From Selaginella moellendorffii (Eukaryota; Streptophyta; Lycopodiopsida; Selaginellales; Selaginellaceae): a DNA stretch of 41,468 nt. The stretch lies in the NCBI RefSeq assembly GCF_000143415.4, contig NW_003314437.1, positions 49,015 through 90,482 of the forward strand, written 5' to 3'. The position numbers and the translations under genes were made by a program. Below, in pieces: positions 10,179 through 20,429 of this stretch. Positions within the stretch are counted from its first letter, which is position 1; each line of letters starts with the position of its first letter. The notes under the pieces were generated by a model, which saw only the letters and a program-made list of their open reading frames with translations, ran no database searches and was not told the DNA's origin.

Positions 10179-13100
10179 ATGGTAAGTCTTTTAGGCCAAG
10201 TAGAAAATGGCATGAGGCCACATGCCATTCAGTAGCAACATTGGCATGCACCGATTGGGCTCTCGAGTGCAGTCCGGTTACAGATGGCGTGTAGCCTCAC
10301 GCCATCTTAGGATGCAGCCTCAAGACATCTGATGCAGTGGTGAATGGCGTGTGGCCTCACGTTATTTCCAGCTGCTAGCTTTTCATCTGTCAGCTCTAAT
10401 TGTTGTGCATTTCTGAACAGGCGAGGAATTGCGTTCTTCTTCCAGCCACTGTCAATGTGGATGCAGAGAAGGGGGAGGAGCTCACCAGTTGGACTTTCGG
10501 GATGGAAGGCGAGGATCTGATGCTATACAACATAGATGGTGGGAGAAAAGAATGCATGGGGATCCTCATCCAAGTGACAGACACTCCATGCAGTTCCATG
10601 CAAGAATATGGACTGGCACTTGTGGTAGAGACAGCGTCCGCCTTCAAGATCCACCTTGCACATCCTAGCGGCTTCCCGGAGGGGGGCAGCGGCTATGAGG
10701 AATTCCTAGAGGGAGCTAGGGAGAGGTTGTCTAGGAGGCCCACAATTTCAAAGACGCTGCGGGTCTATGAAGATCACATGGAATCCACGGACCTCACCTA
10801 CGGCGATGTTCAAAAACTATATTCCAACATTGAGCCGTTGAGAGTGCCTCCAGTTCGCGAAGTGAAGGGGAAGGGGGTCGATCTGGAAACTACCCCGAAG
10901 CAGAAAAGGGTGGTCAAGCTCAAGCCGACGTCCGACTCTGCTGCTCCAAAAAAGAAGCTACTCGGTGATGCCATTGCCTCGGGTTCGAACACTACACCCA
11001 CCAAAAAGAAGAGCCGCAAAGAGCAGAAAGAGCAAGAAGAGGCAGCAAAAATCGTTGCAGATAATAGTACTTGTTACTATTCCAACAAAGTATATACAAT
11101 CGACGTGAGCCGTATCGACATCCAAAGCAAATACAACCACAGGCTAGTATCTGATGAGTGGGTGGAGAAACTGAAGCAGAAGATGCTGGCAAGTCCAGTA
11201 ACACCCAACATCGCAGACGTGATCCCCTACTACCGAACAATGAAGGGCGAGACGAGGTTTCCAGACTTGATCAATAGGAAGGTGTTGGACGATCAGAACA
11301 TCCGGTTCTATGCCATCTCCGGGCAGCATTCTAGCTTCGCGATGCAACAGATAGTTGTGGATATTATGGTGGGCGAGGAGGTGAAGAAAGTCTTCAAGAC
11401 AAGAGTTGTCCGCCTGATAAAAGGCAACTCGCCCCTTCGATCTATCATATACATCTCCCACGCGCAGAATGTCAAGCAAGAAACGTGCTACAAATCGGGT
11501 TTGAACGAGACATTGGCACGAACACGGAAGCTCTGGGTTCAACTGAAGAAGCCACAAAAACCAAGACAAGGACGTGCACTAGCAACTAGCGCCTGGCAGG
11601 TAAGCCTCGTTGCATGTGGCATAGCATGTGGCCTCACGCCATTTCCATTGCAGGAATTCTCGAGTCTTCTCTCGAAAACACTGGGGGTCAATGACACACT
11701 CAGCATCCATAACATTCTACTCGCGACAAAAGTTGTTTTTGACAAATGGGTAGATGTGCTGAGGAGGTACCATGACGGGGAGTTGCTAAACTCAATGGGT
11801 GTGGAGGACGGCCGGAAGCCCAATGATTTGAAGCTCAATGCCTTGTGTTTCTCGCGGTCTCTAGACGACGACGACCTTCTGACAGTGGCTAATGCTCTTC
11901 TACGTGGTGAGGTAGTCTTCAACAAGACCAAAATGACTCCCGGCCATATTGTGACATACGAGGACTTGTGCATGACTCTGAGAGCTCGTGCGCTATTGAA
12001 GGATTGGATCTTCGAGCAAGTGGCCGTGGAGAGGGTGAGCATCGACACCACGCAAGAGATGATGGAAGCGCTGGACTTGTCAAATGAAGACATCGACAAG
12101 TACGTGAAGGGGGCCCCCAAGTTCATCGATTTGCTGCGGGATGCCACGAAAAGTAAAGCTGAGAAGTTGGATTAGTATCCAAATTTCATTAAGAGGGATG
12201 TTGACCGCCGGCTTCAGAAACAGCTCGACCTCGCAGCAGAGGCCTATCGAGAACCTTACCGGGTATACGTGAATTCGGATGAGGATCAAAGGTGGAGGAG
12301 CATCGTTTCCCGCGGAGATGAGCAAGTCAAGAACATCTTTTGTGTGATGGACTTCACAAACGAAGAGATCACTCATGCAGACGAAGTCAGCTCCATCATT
12401 GACTTAATGGTGGGACTTGCGGAGGTGGAATCTTCAGTCCACTATATGATCTACGACTCCGAATCCTATCACAAGTTCTGGAAGGCCTTGAACGAGGTGA
12501 AGGCTCGGTTGAAAGGCAAGGAGATGCGGGAGATCCATGGGATAATGGCTAAGAAGAAGATACCGACGAATGTCCGCATCTTCACACTCGCGCTTGTTAT
12601 TGGTCCTGCAGCAGAGTGGGACTGGAGTGACTTCCCAGCTTCGTTCCACAAGGCCGATCGAATTGATCTGAGGGAGGTCAATTTACCTGTGCCTGAGGAA
12701 CTGAAGACGGCTATGGAGCTTTCGAATCCAAAGAAAGCTCCAGGTGTAGCATGGGAAATGCTCAGCTGGGTCTTCAACACAATAGCGGGTGACTCCAAGG
12801 GCAAATGTGTTGTCGAGTACAACTGCGGCGGACTATTCTTTCGAGCTGCACTACTCAAGGGTGTCCCGTGTGTTGCGGTGACAAACTCCATTGAAGAGGT
12901 GACTTCAATGGAGCATATAATTACAGTTGCCAAAGAAAAACAGTATCTTCTTTGCGAACCTGGTGAGTACGCACTTTAAGTTTAAATGTTATCTCACAAG
13001 CTCTGTATGCAGGAGCATGGCCACCCCCAGATGCTGAAACGGCGTTAACAGCTACTGATGTTAGGCCAAGCTCACAATCTGCACAAGGTAAGGTCACGTG

Positions 13101-15775
13101 AGGCCTCACGCCATTTTGATTATAGATCGTTGTGAATATTCAGACACGAGGACTGAAAAGCGCACTGGTGGCGCGTTGAAGGACAAACAGACAAGCAATA
13201 GGAAAAAAGGAGGTACAAATTATATTTGCAATGGCGTGTGGTCTCATGCCATTCCTTGCAGGAGACACTTCTTCAAAGGCAAAACAGGCAAGCACCAGCC
13301 AAGCTCAAACTGACAGTGGTCATAAAAAGCGAAAGCACGTTGGACAGTCATCGGGATCAGAGGCGTTTGATTTGAAAAGGAAGAAGGGCAACGAAAAGAT
13401 GATAGGTAATGCCTCGCGGTTATGGCGTGTGTGCTCATGCCATTCATTGCAGATCAAGGGCTGAGTGAAAGGAGCCAGTCACCACCTCCTGACTCAGATT
13501 CCTATGGCGGACTCCCCTTCCCCAATCTCAATGGAGAGGTACAATGGATGAGGGATGCTTTTCAAGTCAGGGCCACGTTTTTCTCATCTCGTCGTCTTCG
13601 AAGGGTGCAAGAACGTGCAGAAACCATGTTAAGACAGTCGGGTGAGGATACGGTCCTAGGTCAAGCACTAAAACAGGCTATAGATGTCTTGTATTTTGAG
13701 ATGGAGACTCGGCCAGATGATTTTCCCAAGATGGTCCTGGAAGAACAAGCCATCCAGCCTGAGCAGCCTATAGAAGAAATGTAGGAGGGGGATGAAGAGC
13801 CAGAGAAAGATAATGAGCAGGAAGAGCAGAAGGACGAAGAGGAGGACAAAGAAGAGGACGAAGAAGAGGAGGACGAAGAGGACTTGGATGGTCCTCACAA
13901 TGGTGACGATCACAATAACGACGATGACGATGATGACGACGATGGCCAGCCTGAGGTGGCCAAAGAGCAGCGGAGGAAGGTCATACAAGACAAACCATCA
14001 GGTAAATAATAGTACATCCATTCCTAACCTTTTACCATTTCTAACATTGTCCATGTAGGTCGCAGAAGAAATGGTAAGTAGAGATTATTTAGTTGAATTA
14101 AGATACAAACTTTAGCCTTTAGTGTCGAGGAAGGATAGTGCCAAGCAAGGGTCGAAACGTATGTCCAATCCTTCGGAATCAGCAGTGCGCCCAAGTGATA
14201 TCGGTCCTAGTTCCTCAATAGCAGTTGATGGTAAATATAGTATAGTCGATTCAATGTGCTAATGAGTTTGTTTTTAGTAGCCAGTAGGGAGGATACCATC
14301 TCAATCGAAGGGAGATATTTGGACATGCATATGGATCCGCCAGTGGACTCTACTTGCCTGCAAGAGTCATCAGAGCTGGTGGAGGCTACTATCCATATCA
14401 ACGCCAAGCAAGCTGACCACGCTCCACTTGATGCTGCCCATACCACTGAGTCAATCTTGTCCACGTATCCAACTGACGGTGACCAGGCGCCATTGGACCC
14501 GCATGAGGCCGCCCCAGCCGCCGAGCCGGTCGTATCCTCATTTCCAACGGACTCAACGTGTGCCCAATCGTCTGACTACGCGCCGTTGGAACCTCCCTAC
14601 ACCGCCCTTGCTGCCTGTTCGGTCATGTCCACTTTGCCAATGGAGGCACCAGCTGAAATGGCGTGTGATCACACGCCATCGGAACCACCCCATGCCACTG
14701 TTGAGCCAGTTGTACCAGAGTCTACAGCTGAAATGGCATGTGCCCACACGCCATCGGATGCGATTGACCCCACATTGCAGAGGAGAGTATTTCCGCCCTT
14801 CACGTTTCCTCGACCAAAACCCTCTGAACGACCATCAGGAGCACCATTCGCTAATATTGTAGATGGTAAAATTGACTTGTACCATTTTTCATGCTGACGC
14901 ATTTCATTTCAGAGTCACAGCGAAAGTACTGTATCGTTTTTGATCTGAACGGTGTCCTTTTCTCCCATGAGCGTGGCTCGTCCTCGAATGTCACTGCACC
15001 CTCCAAAGCCTGCGGTCGCAAGTTGGTCAAAAGAGACAGATTCACATTAATCACACGGGAGAAACTGCAGGATCTAATAATGACCATGCGACACTTAAAA
15101 CAGAGGGCCGGGTTCAATTTGCAATTGGGAGTTTGGACATCCATGATGCGCCACAATGCATTAACGTTGCTACAGATGATGCACGATCAGACGCGAGTAA
15201 TATTACCATTTGACTTTCTCCTAACGCAGGAGGATTGCTTGACTATGGTCCATGTGAGGGGTAGCAAGCCCATCTTCGTCAAGCCAGAGGCTGTAGTGAT
15301 GAACTGGACTGCTAGGTCAAGTGAAATCCTCATCATCGATGACTCGCCGATTAAAACTGCAGCGAACACGCACACATATGCAGTGCACCCCATCTCTTGT
15401 AGTATGGAAACTAGGGAGAAGAAACCGTATGTTCTGGGGGACCTTGCAAAACGGCTTGAAGCGATGGTGATAGAGAACCGGCCAATCCAGGAGGTGGCTG
15501 CAGAAATCAACCAAATGGCAGATGGAACGGTATATCAGAAGCCATTTGATCGGACAGACACCAGTCATCATTTATGGCATGTATATTGTCTAGCCAAGCA
15601 CTATCCGAATCTCCATAATCTGCTCAACCGGATGGGTTCTTCGACCACTGAACATGAGCGTGGACGTATTAGAGAAGAGATGGCATTACTATTGGGTTTA
15701 AATCCTGATAGTGTGGAGAGTGATGAAATTCCAAGATTATTGTATAGGCGTTGGAGGCAAAAAATAACAGTCTGA
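10179..15775 (+). CDS. ParB-like / FCP1-like HAD phosphatase fusion gene (11 exons, two in-frame UAG codons)
   Basis: Exons: 10179-10181, 10421-11599, 11654-12962, 13013-13087, 13126-13212, 13262-13405, 13453-14001, 14059-14073, 14123-14230, 14278-14865 and 14913-15775. They sum to 1,640 codons, every junction keeps frame, and all introns are GT-AG. Residues 225-339 are a ParB/sulfiredoxin-like fold: a V-S-R-I-D-I segment, YNHR, then the ISGQHS loop in place of ParB's GERR or Srx's GCHR. About 780-805 is a Rossmann-like GKCVVEYNCGG segment that may be a decayed methyltransferase. Lys-rich and D/E-rich linkers follow. The C-terminal domain has HAD motifs FDLNGVL (D1363), WTS (1427-1429) and IIDDSP (1495-1496). 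UAG codons fall at 568 (12173-12175) and 1043 (13782-13784). It could instead be two or three separate genes; the joined frame argues for one. Function is unknown. Confidence 0.65.
10182..10420 (+). other. Intron 1 of the ParB-FCP1 gene, with three palindromes
   Basis: Donor GTAAGT directly after the ATG, acceptor TTTCTGAACAG before GCGAGGAAT. Palindromes are at 10207-10228, 10284-10305 and 10344-10365. Both splice sites are conserved in element 2. The first coding exon carries only the start codon, so the start rests on this splice. Confidence 0.65.
11600..11653 (+). other. 54-bp intron containing an element palindrome
   Basis: GTAAGC donor and TTCCATTGCAG acceptor. The palindrome at 11621-11642 occupies the middle. 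The intron is 18 codons without a stop, so retention would keep the frame and add residues including ACGLTPF. The same sequence is in element 2 at 17701-17754 (minus strand). Confidence 0.75.
13088..13125 (+). other. 38-bp intron made mostly of an element palindrome
   Basis: GTAAG donor, TTATAG acceptor; the palindrome occupies 13093-13114, or 22 of 38 bases. Phase 1. Confidence 0.7.
13213..13261 (+). other. 49-bp intron containing an element palindrome
   Basis: GTACAA donor, CCTTGCAG acceptor, palindrome 13231-13252 (ATGGCGTGTGG with TCTCATGCCAT). Phase 1. Confidence 0.7.
13406..13452 (+). other. 47-bp intron containing an element palindrome
   Basis: GTAATG donor, CATTGCAG acceptor, palindrome 13422-13443. 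Phase 1, like its neighbours. Confidence 0.7.
14658..14679. repeat. Perfect 22-bp element palindrome within an exon
   Basis: ATGGCGTGTGA followed exactly by its inverse, TCACACGCCAT. Translated in frame it gives MACDHTPSE in the Pro/Ser/Thr-rich linker before the phosphatase domain. Confidence 0.9.
14733..14754. repeat. Element palindrome within the same exon
   Basis: ATGGCATGTGC with CCACACGCCAT, giving MACAHTPSD. Together with the copy 75 bp upstream it makes a repeated AEMAC-x-HTPS peptide. Confidence 0.85.
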
Positions 15776-15809
15776 GATGGCATGTATTTATTTAAAAATG
15801 TAACTTATT

Positions 15810-15831
15810 ATGGCATGGGGTTCCATGCCAT
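15810..15831. repeat. Element palindrome just after the ParB-FCP1 stop codon
   Basis: ATGGCATGG and CCATGCCAT arms around GGTT. It lies 35 bp after the stop and could form a hairpin in the 3' UTR. A last degenerate copy is at about 16101. Confidence 0.8.
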
Positions 15832-16193
15832 TGTATTAATATTAAAAGACAATTCTTTGAGAGGATTTGCATTATACTAGAAGTGTTACAGCATGTTATT
15901 GGAAGTCTACGAAGTTGTTTTATTAATAAGGGGAAAGTAAAGATTGAATGGGGACTTGGGCTCCACCTAGACTCGGAGCAACTGAGCCAATATTAAAAGG
16001 ATGGAAAGAAATTGGACGACGATAACAAGGAGAAGAGAGAGGTGAAGCAGTGGCAGGGGGAGGAGAAGTGATTGAGTAGACATTTCCTTGTTTAAAATAA
16101 AATGGCATGTGCCTCAATGCAGTTGAATTTTGTTATATTTATATACTATATAAAGGTTTGGAATCCTTATTTTACAAGTGGGATAATGACAAT

Positions 16194-16217
16194 TCCCACT
16201 TTAACGAAATAAAGCTT
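16194..16217 (-). repeat. Right terminal inverted repeat of element 1 (TSD ATAG at 16218-16221)
   Basis: Inverse of the left end: TCCCACTTTAACGAAAT, then AAAGCTT. It is followed by ATAG, the second copy of the target duplication. Confidence 0.85.
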
Positions 16218-16221
16218 ATAG

Positions 16222-16462
16222 GAGCAAAAGATGAGTGGCCAAGATAAGGCCGTGGAATCCCTTGGAAGGAATCCAAGTGGCAAAGTTAGGCGAGGAACAC
16301 TAATGTGTTGGACGCTAACAAATTGTGGGAAAGGAAGTGTGTTTCCAAGGATGGAGTCCGAATTGCTCCGATTTGGTGAAAGGGGAAATTCCAAGGGAGG
16401 GAGCGGTAAGGTAGCCAAATGATAGAGCCATGAACAGCCCTAGCACAAAGTATGATAACTAG
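16222..16462. other. Host spacer between the two transposon copies
   Basis: These 241 bp, flanked by ATAG (element 1 TSD) and AACT (element 2 TSD), are the only DNA between the two elements. No gene is seen. The purine-rich style matches 26566-27079 and 1395-3399, so all three are probably one pre-insertion retrotransposon sequence. Confidence 0.6.
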
Positions 16463-16466
16463 AACT

Positions 16467-16480
16467 AAGCTCTATTTCGT
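16467..16480 (+). repeat. Truncated TIR of element 2 and deletion junction
   Basis: Fourteen bases of TIR remain, then CAGTTGAG filler, then ACACCCTTGAGTAG, which is internal ParB-FCP1 exon sequence on the minus strand. The intact target duplication shows the deletion happened inside the element. Confidence 0.75.
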
Positions 16481-17711
16481 CAGTTGAGGACACCCTTGAG
16501 TAGTGCGGCTCGAAAGAATAGTCCGCCGCAGTTGTACTCGACAACGCATTTGCCCTTGGAGTCACCCGCTATTGCGTTGAAGACCCAGCTGAGCATTTCC
16601 CATGCTGCACCTGGAGCTTTCTTTGGATTCGAAAGCTCCATAGCCGTCTTCAGTTCCTCAGGCACGGGTAAATTGACCTCCCTCAGATCAATTCGATCGG
16701 CCTTGTTGAACGAAGCTGGGAAGTCACTCCAGTCCCACTCTGCTGCAGGACCAATAACAAGGGCGAGTGTGAAGATGCGGACATTCGTCGGTATCTTCTT
16801 CTTAGCCATTATCCCATGGATCTCCCGCATCTCCTTGCCTTTCAACCGAGCCTTCACCTCGTTCAAGGCCTTCCAGAACTTGTGATAGGATTCGGAGTCG
16901 TAGATCATATAGTGGACTGAAGATTCCACCTCCGCAAGTCCCACCATTAAGTCAATGATGGAGCTGACTTCGTCTGCATGAGTGATCTCTTCGTTTGTGA
17001 AGTCCATCACACAAAAGATGTTCTTGACTTGCTCATCTCCGCGGGAAACGATGCTCCTCCACCTTTGATCCTCATCCGAATTCACGTATACTCGGTAAGG
17101 TTCTCGATAGGCCTCTGCTGCGAGGTCGAGCTGTTTCTGAAGCCGGCGGTCAACATCCCTCTTAATGAAATTTGGATACTAATCCAACTTCTCAGCTTTA
17201 CTTTTCGTGGCATCCCGCAGCAGATCGATGAACTTGGGGGCCCCCTTGACGTACTCGTCGATGTCTTCATTTGACAACTCCAGCGCTTCCATCATCTCTT
17301 GCGTGGTGTCGATGCTCACCCTCTCCACGGCCACTTGCTCGAAGATCCAATCCTTCAATAGCGCACGAGCTCTCAGAGTCGTGCACAAGTCCTCGTATGT
17401 CACAATATGGCCGGGAGTCATTTTGGTCTTGTTGAAGACTACCTCACCACGTAGAAGAGCATTAGCCACTGTCAGAAGGTCGTCGTCGTCTAGAGACCGC
17501 GAGAAACGCAAGGCGTTGAGCTTCAAATCATTGGGCTTCCGGCCGTCCTCCACACCCATTGAGTTTAGCAACTCCCCGTCATGGTACCTCCTCAGCACAT
17601 CTACCCATTTGTCAAAAACAACTTTTGTCGTGAGTAGAATGTTATGGATGCTGAGTGTGTCATTGACCCCCAGTGTTTTCGAGAGAAGACTCGAGAATTC
17701 CTGCAATGGAA

Positions 17712-17733
17712 ATGGCGTGAGGCCACATGCTAT
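17712..17733. repeat. Element palindrome in the 54-bp intron (element 2 copy)
   Basis: ATGGCGTGAGG followed by CCACATGCTAT. It is the counterpart of 11621-11642, with both arms changed relative to it. Confidence 0.75.
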
Positions 17734-18987
17734 GCCACATGCAACGAGGCTTACCTGCCAGGCACTAGTTGCTAGTGCACGTCCTTGTCCTGGTTTTTGT
17801 GGCTTCTTCAGTTGAACCCAGAGCTTCCGTGTTCGTGCCAATGTCTCGTGCAGACCCGATTTGTAGCACGTTTCTTGCTTGACATTCTGCGCGTGGGAGA
17901 TGTATATGATAGATCGAAGGGGCGAGTTGCCTTTTATCAGGCGGACAACTCTTGTCTTGAAGACTTTCTTCACTTCCTCGCCCACCATAATATCCACAAC
18001 TATCTCTTGCATCGCCAAGCTAGAATGCTGCCCGGAGATGGCATAGAACCGGATGTTCTGATCGTCCAACACCTTCCTATTGATCAAGTCTGGAAACCTT
18101 GTCTCGCCCTTCATTGTTCGGTAGTAGGGGATCACGTCTGCGATGTTGGGTGTTACTGGACTTGCCAGCATCTTCTGCTTCAGTTTCTCCACCCACTCAT
18201 CAGATACTAGCCTGTGGTTGTATTTGCTTTGGATGTCGATACGGCTCACGTCGATTGTATATACTTTGTTGGAATAGTAACAAGTACTATTATCTGCGAC
18301 GATTTTTGCTGCCTCTTCTTGCTCTTTCTGCTCTTTGCGGCTCTTCTTTTTGGTGGGTGTAGTGTTTGAACCCGAGGCAATGGCATCACCGAGTAGCTTC
18401 TTTTTTGGAGCAAGAGAGTCGGACGTCGGCTTGAGCTTGACCACCCTTTTCTGCTTCGGGGTAGTTTCCAGATCGACCCCCTTCCCCTTCGCTTTGCGAA
18501 CTGGAGGCACTCTCAACAGCTCAATGTTGGAATATAATTTTTGAACATCGCTGTAGGTGAGGTCCGTGGATTCCATATGATCTACATAGACCCGCAGCGT
18601 CTTTGAAATTGTGGGCCTCCTGGACAACCTCTCCCTAGCTCCCTCTAGGAATTCCTCATAGCTGCTGCCCCCCTCCGGGAAGCCGCTAGGATGTGCAAGG
18701 TGGATCTTGAAGGCGGACGCTGTCTCTACCACAAGTGCCAGTCCATATTCTTGCATGGAACTGCATGGAGTGTCTGTCACTTGGATGAGGATCCCCATGC
18801 ATTCTTTTCTCCCACCATCTGTGTTGTACAGCATCAGATCCTTGCCTTCCATCCCGAAAGTCCAACTGGTGAGCTCCTCCCCCTTCTCTGCATCTACATT
18901 GACAGTGGCTGGAAGAAGAATGCAATTCCTCGCCTGTTCAGAAATGCACAACAATTAGAGCTGACAGATGAAAAGCTAGCAGCTGGA

Positions 18988-19147
18988 AATAACGTGAGGC
19001 CACACGCCATTCACCACTGCATCAGATGTCTTGAGGCTGCATCCTAAGATGGCGTGAGGCTACACGCCATCTGTAACCGGACTGCACTCGAGAGCCCAAT
19101 CGGTGCATGCCAATGTTGCTACTGAATGGTATGTGGCCTCATGCCAT
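18988..19147. repeat. Three element palindromes in intron 1 (element 2 copy)
   Basis: Copies near 18990, at 19049-19070 (ATGGCGTGAGG, CTACACGCCAT) and at 19126-19147 (ATGGTATGTGG, CCTCATGCCAT). They match 10344, 10284 and 10207 in element 1. Confidence 0.75.
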
Positions 19148-19908
19148 TTTCTACTTGGCCTAAAAGACTTACCATTTGAAGCCGAATGGAGGCGTGACAA
19201 TCGAGGCCGGACTCGCTGGCGAATGTGCACTGTGTGTGTAGCGGATCGTAGCAGCAAGGCTACTCTGCCACTTACAGTTGGAGAGTGGCGCTGAAATCTC
19301 CTGGGACGCCAAGTGGGCTGCGTGTGGGTGGCGGAGTGGGCGGTGGAGTTGGTGACGAAGTTACAAACTGGGTGTGTCTTGAACTGGACGCTGATGCACA
19401 CGAGCGCGATGCGAGCGCGAGTGTGATGCAAGCGCGAGTGGACGCCGATGCACACGAGAAACTTGTAGAGAAGGTAGATGAGCGCGAATGTGAGGGTGAT
19501 CGCGAGTGGGAGCGTGATGCGAGCGCGGGTGTGCGAGCGCAAGTACGAAGCAAAATGCAAAACCTAACCTCACACGCGCGAAATGGTAATCCCGCCACGT
19601 CATCATTCCTCGGACTTGGGCACCACCATTAATTTCTGGATCGCCGCGCGCATGCATGCACGTGAAATCCAAAAGAAATCCGCAATGTCATCATTCCTCG
19701 GACTGCATGCACGCGAAATCCAAAAGAAAGATCATGATTGGGATATCATTTAATACCCTCGCTATATTTATACCATGCATGATTGGATATTCCAAAGCAT
19801 CTTGTATTTCCAAAAATGCCAAATGTTCAGCTAAATAAAGAATGGTATACAAAAAATCCCAAAAAATGCACCAAAAAATTCTCGGCATCATCTGGCGTTA
19901 TCTCTTGA

Positions 19909-19930
19909 ATGGCGTGGGGCCGCATGCCAT
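19909..19930. repeat. Element palindrome
   Basis: ATGGCGTGGGG followed by CCGCATGCCAT. Relative to its counterpart at 9056 the arms differ at several positions but still mostly pair. Confidence 0.75.
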
Positions 19931-20408
19931 TTTCAGGGGCACATAGGAGTATATTCCTAGAATATTTTGACACGCGTGAGATTTTTTTGAGTTTTCTGGA
20001 GATCCAACCGTTAGATCGCAACTAGATTTTACAGAATTGTATACAATGTCTTTCTTGATGACCCTGCAAAGAAGCATCTCGATCAGACAGCACATAAGAC
20101 CACACGAGCCTTACAATGTTTCGGGGGCATTTGCCATAGATCTGACTGTTATTTTGCTCCAAGATCTTACAGTTTGGTGTGCATTGACCTTTCCATCGAC
20201 ACTGCAAAGGGACATCACAATCAGATGCGGGATCACAAGAAACTAACTTCACTAACTCTGGTTTCACCAAGATCTACGTAAGGAGTTATGAAATGAAAGG
20301 ACCCTATCTATTGAAATGTGTTTATGGTCCTAGGGGCATTGTGACATATCAAAGGATTTTGCATCAAGTTCTGTATTTGCATGTTTATCAAGCTACTGAA
20401 TTGCTAAA

Positions 20409-20429
20409 CCCTAAACCCTAAACCCTAAA
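20409..20429 (-). repeat. Three CCCTAAA telomere-type repeats (element 2 copy)
   Basis: Exact counterpart of 8561-8581, in the inverted copy. Confidence 0.8.

Larger units (their letters stand above)
3404..16217 (+). mobile_element. Element 1: complete-length 12.8-kb TIR DNA transposon with ParB-FCP1 cargo gene
   Basis: Bounded by a 24-bp terminal inverted repeat (AAGCTYTATTTCGTTAAAG, then TGGGA; one mismatch) and a 4-bp target duplication, ATAG at 3400-3403 and 16218-16221. It carries a damaged transposase gene on the minus strand (4528-7265), a divergent regulatory region (7266-10178), and a large plus-strand gene (10179-15775). About 26 palindromic repeats lie inside. A 4-bp duplication with a DD(E/D) transposase fits Sola-like superfamilies best, but I cannot confirm the superfamily. 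The transposase is broken by a 404-bp deletion, so this copy is probably non-autonomous. Confidence 0.85.
16489..19175 (-). pseudogene. 3'-truncated ParB-FCP1 gene of element 2
   Basis: Start codon at 19173-19175 with the same GTAAGT donor directly after it, and the acceptor at about 18935. The ParB-like domain and the 54-bp palindrome intron are present. The first UAG (same GAT-TAG-TAT context, near 17179) is shared with element 1, so it predates the split of the two copies. Coding similarity ends near 16489 at ALLKG, in the methyltransferase-like segment. The phosphatase part is absent, so this copy has no normal 3' end. Amino-acid differences from element 1 are few and scattered, such as H/N and V/A changes near the end. 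Confidence 0.8.

Noticed and set aside
9769-10294. ORFs rich in His/Arg/Ser/Thr upstream of the ParB gene
   Set aside because: They come from degenerate GCTCGC repeats and run across intron 1; the matching frames in element 2 differ by indels.
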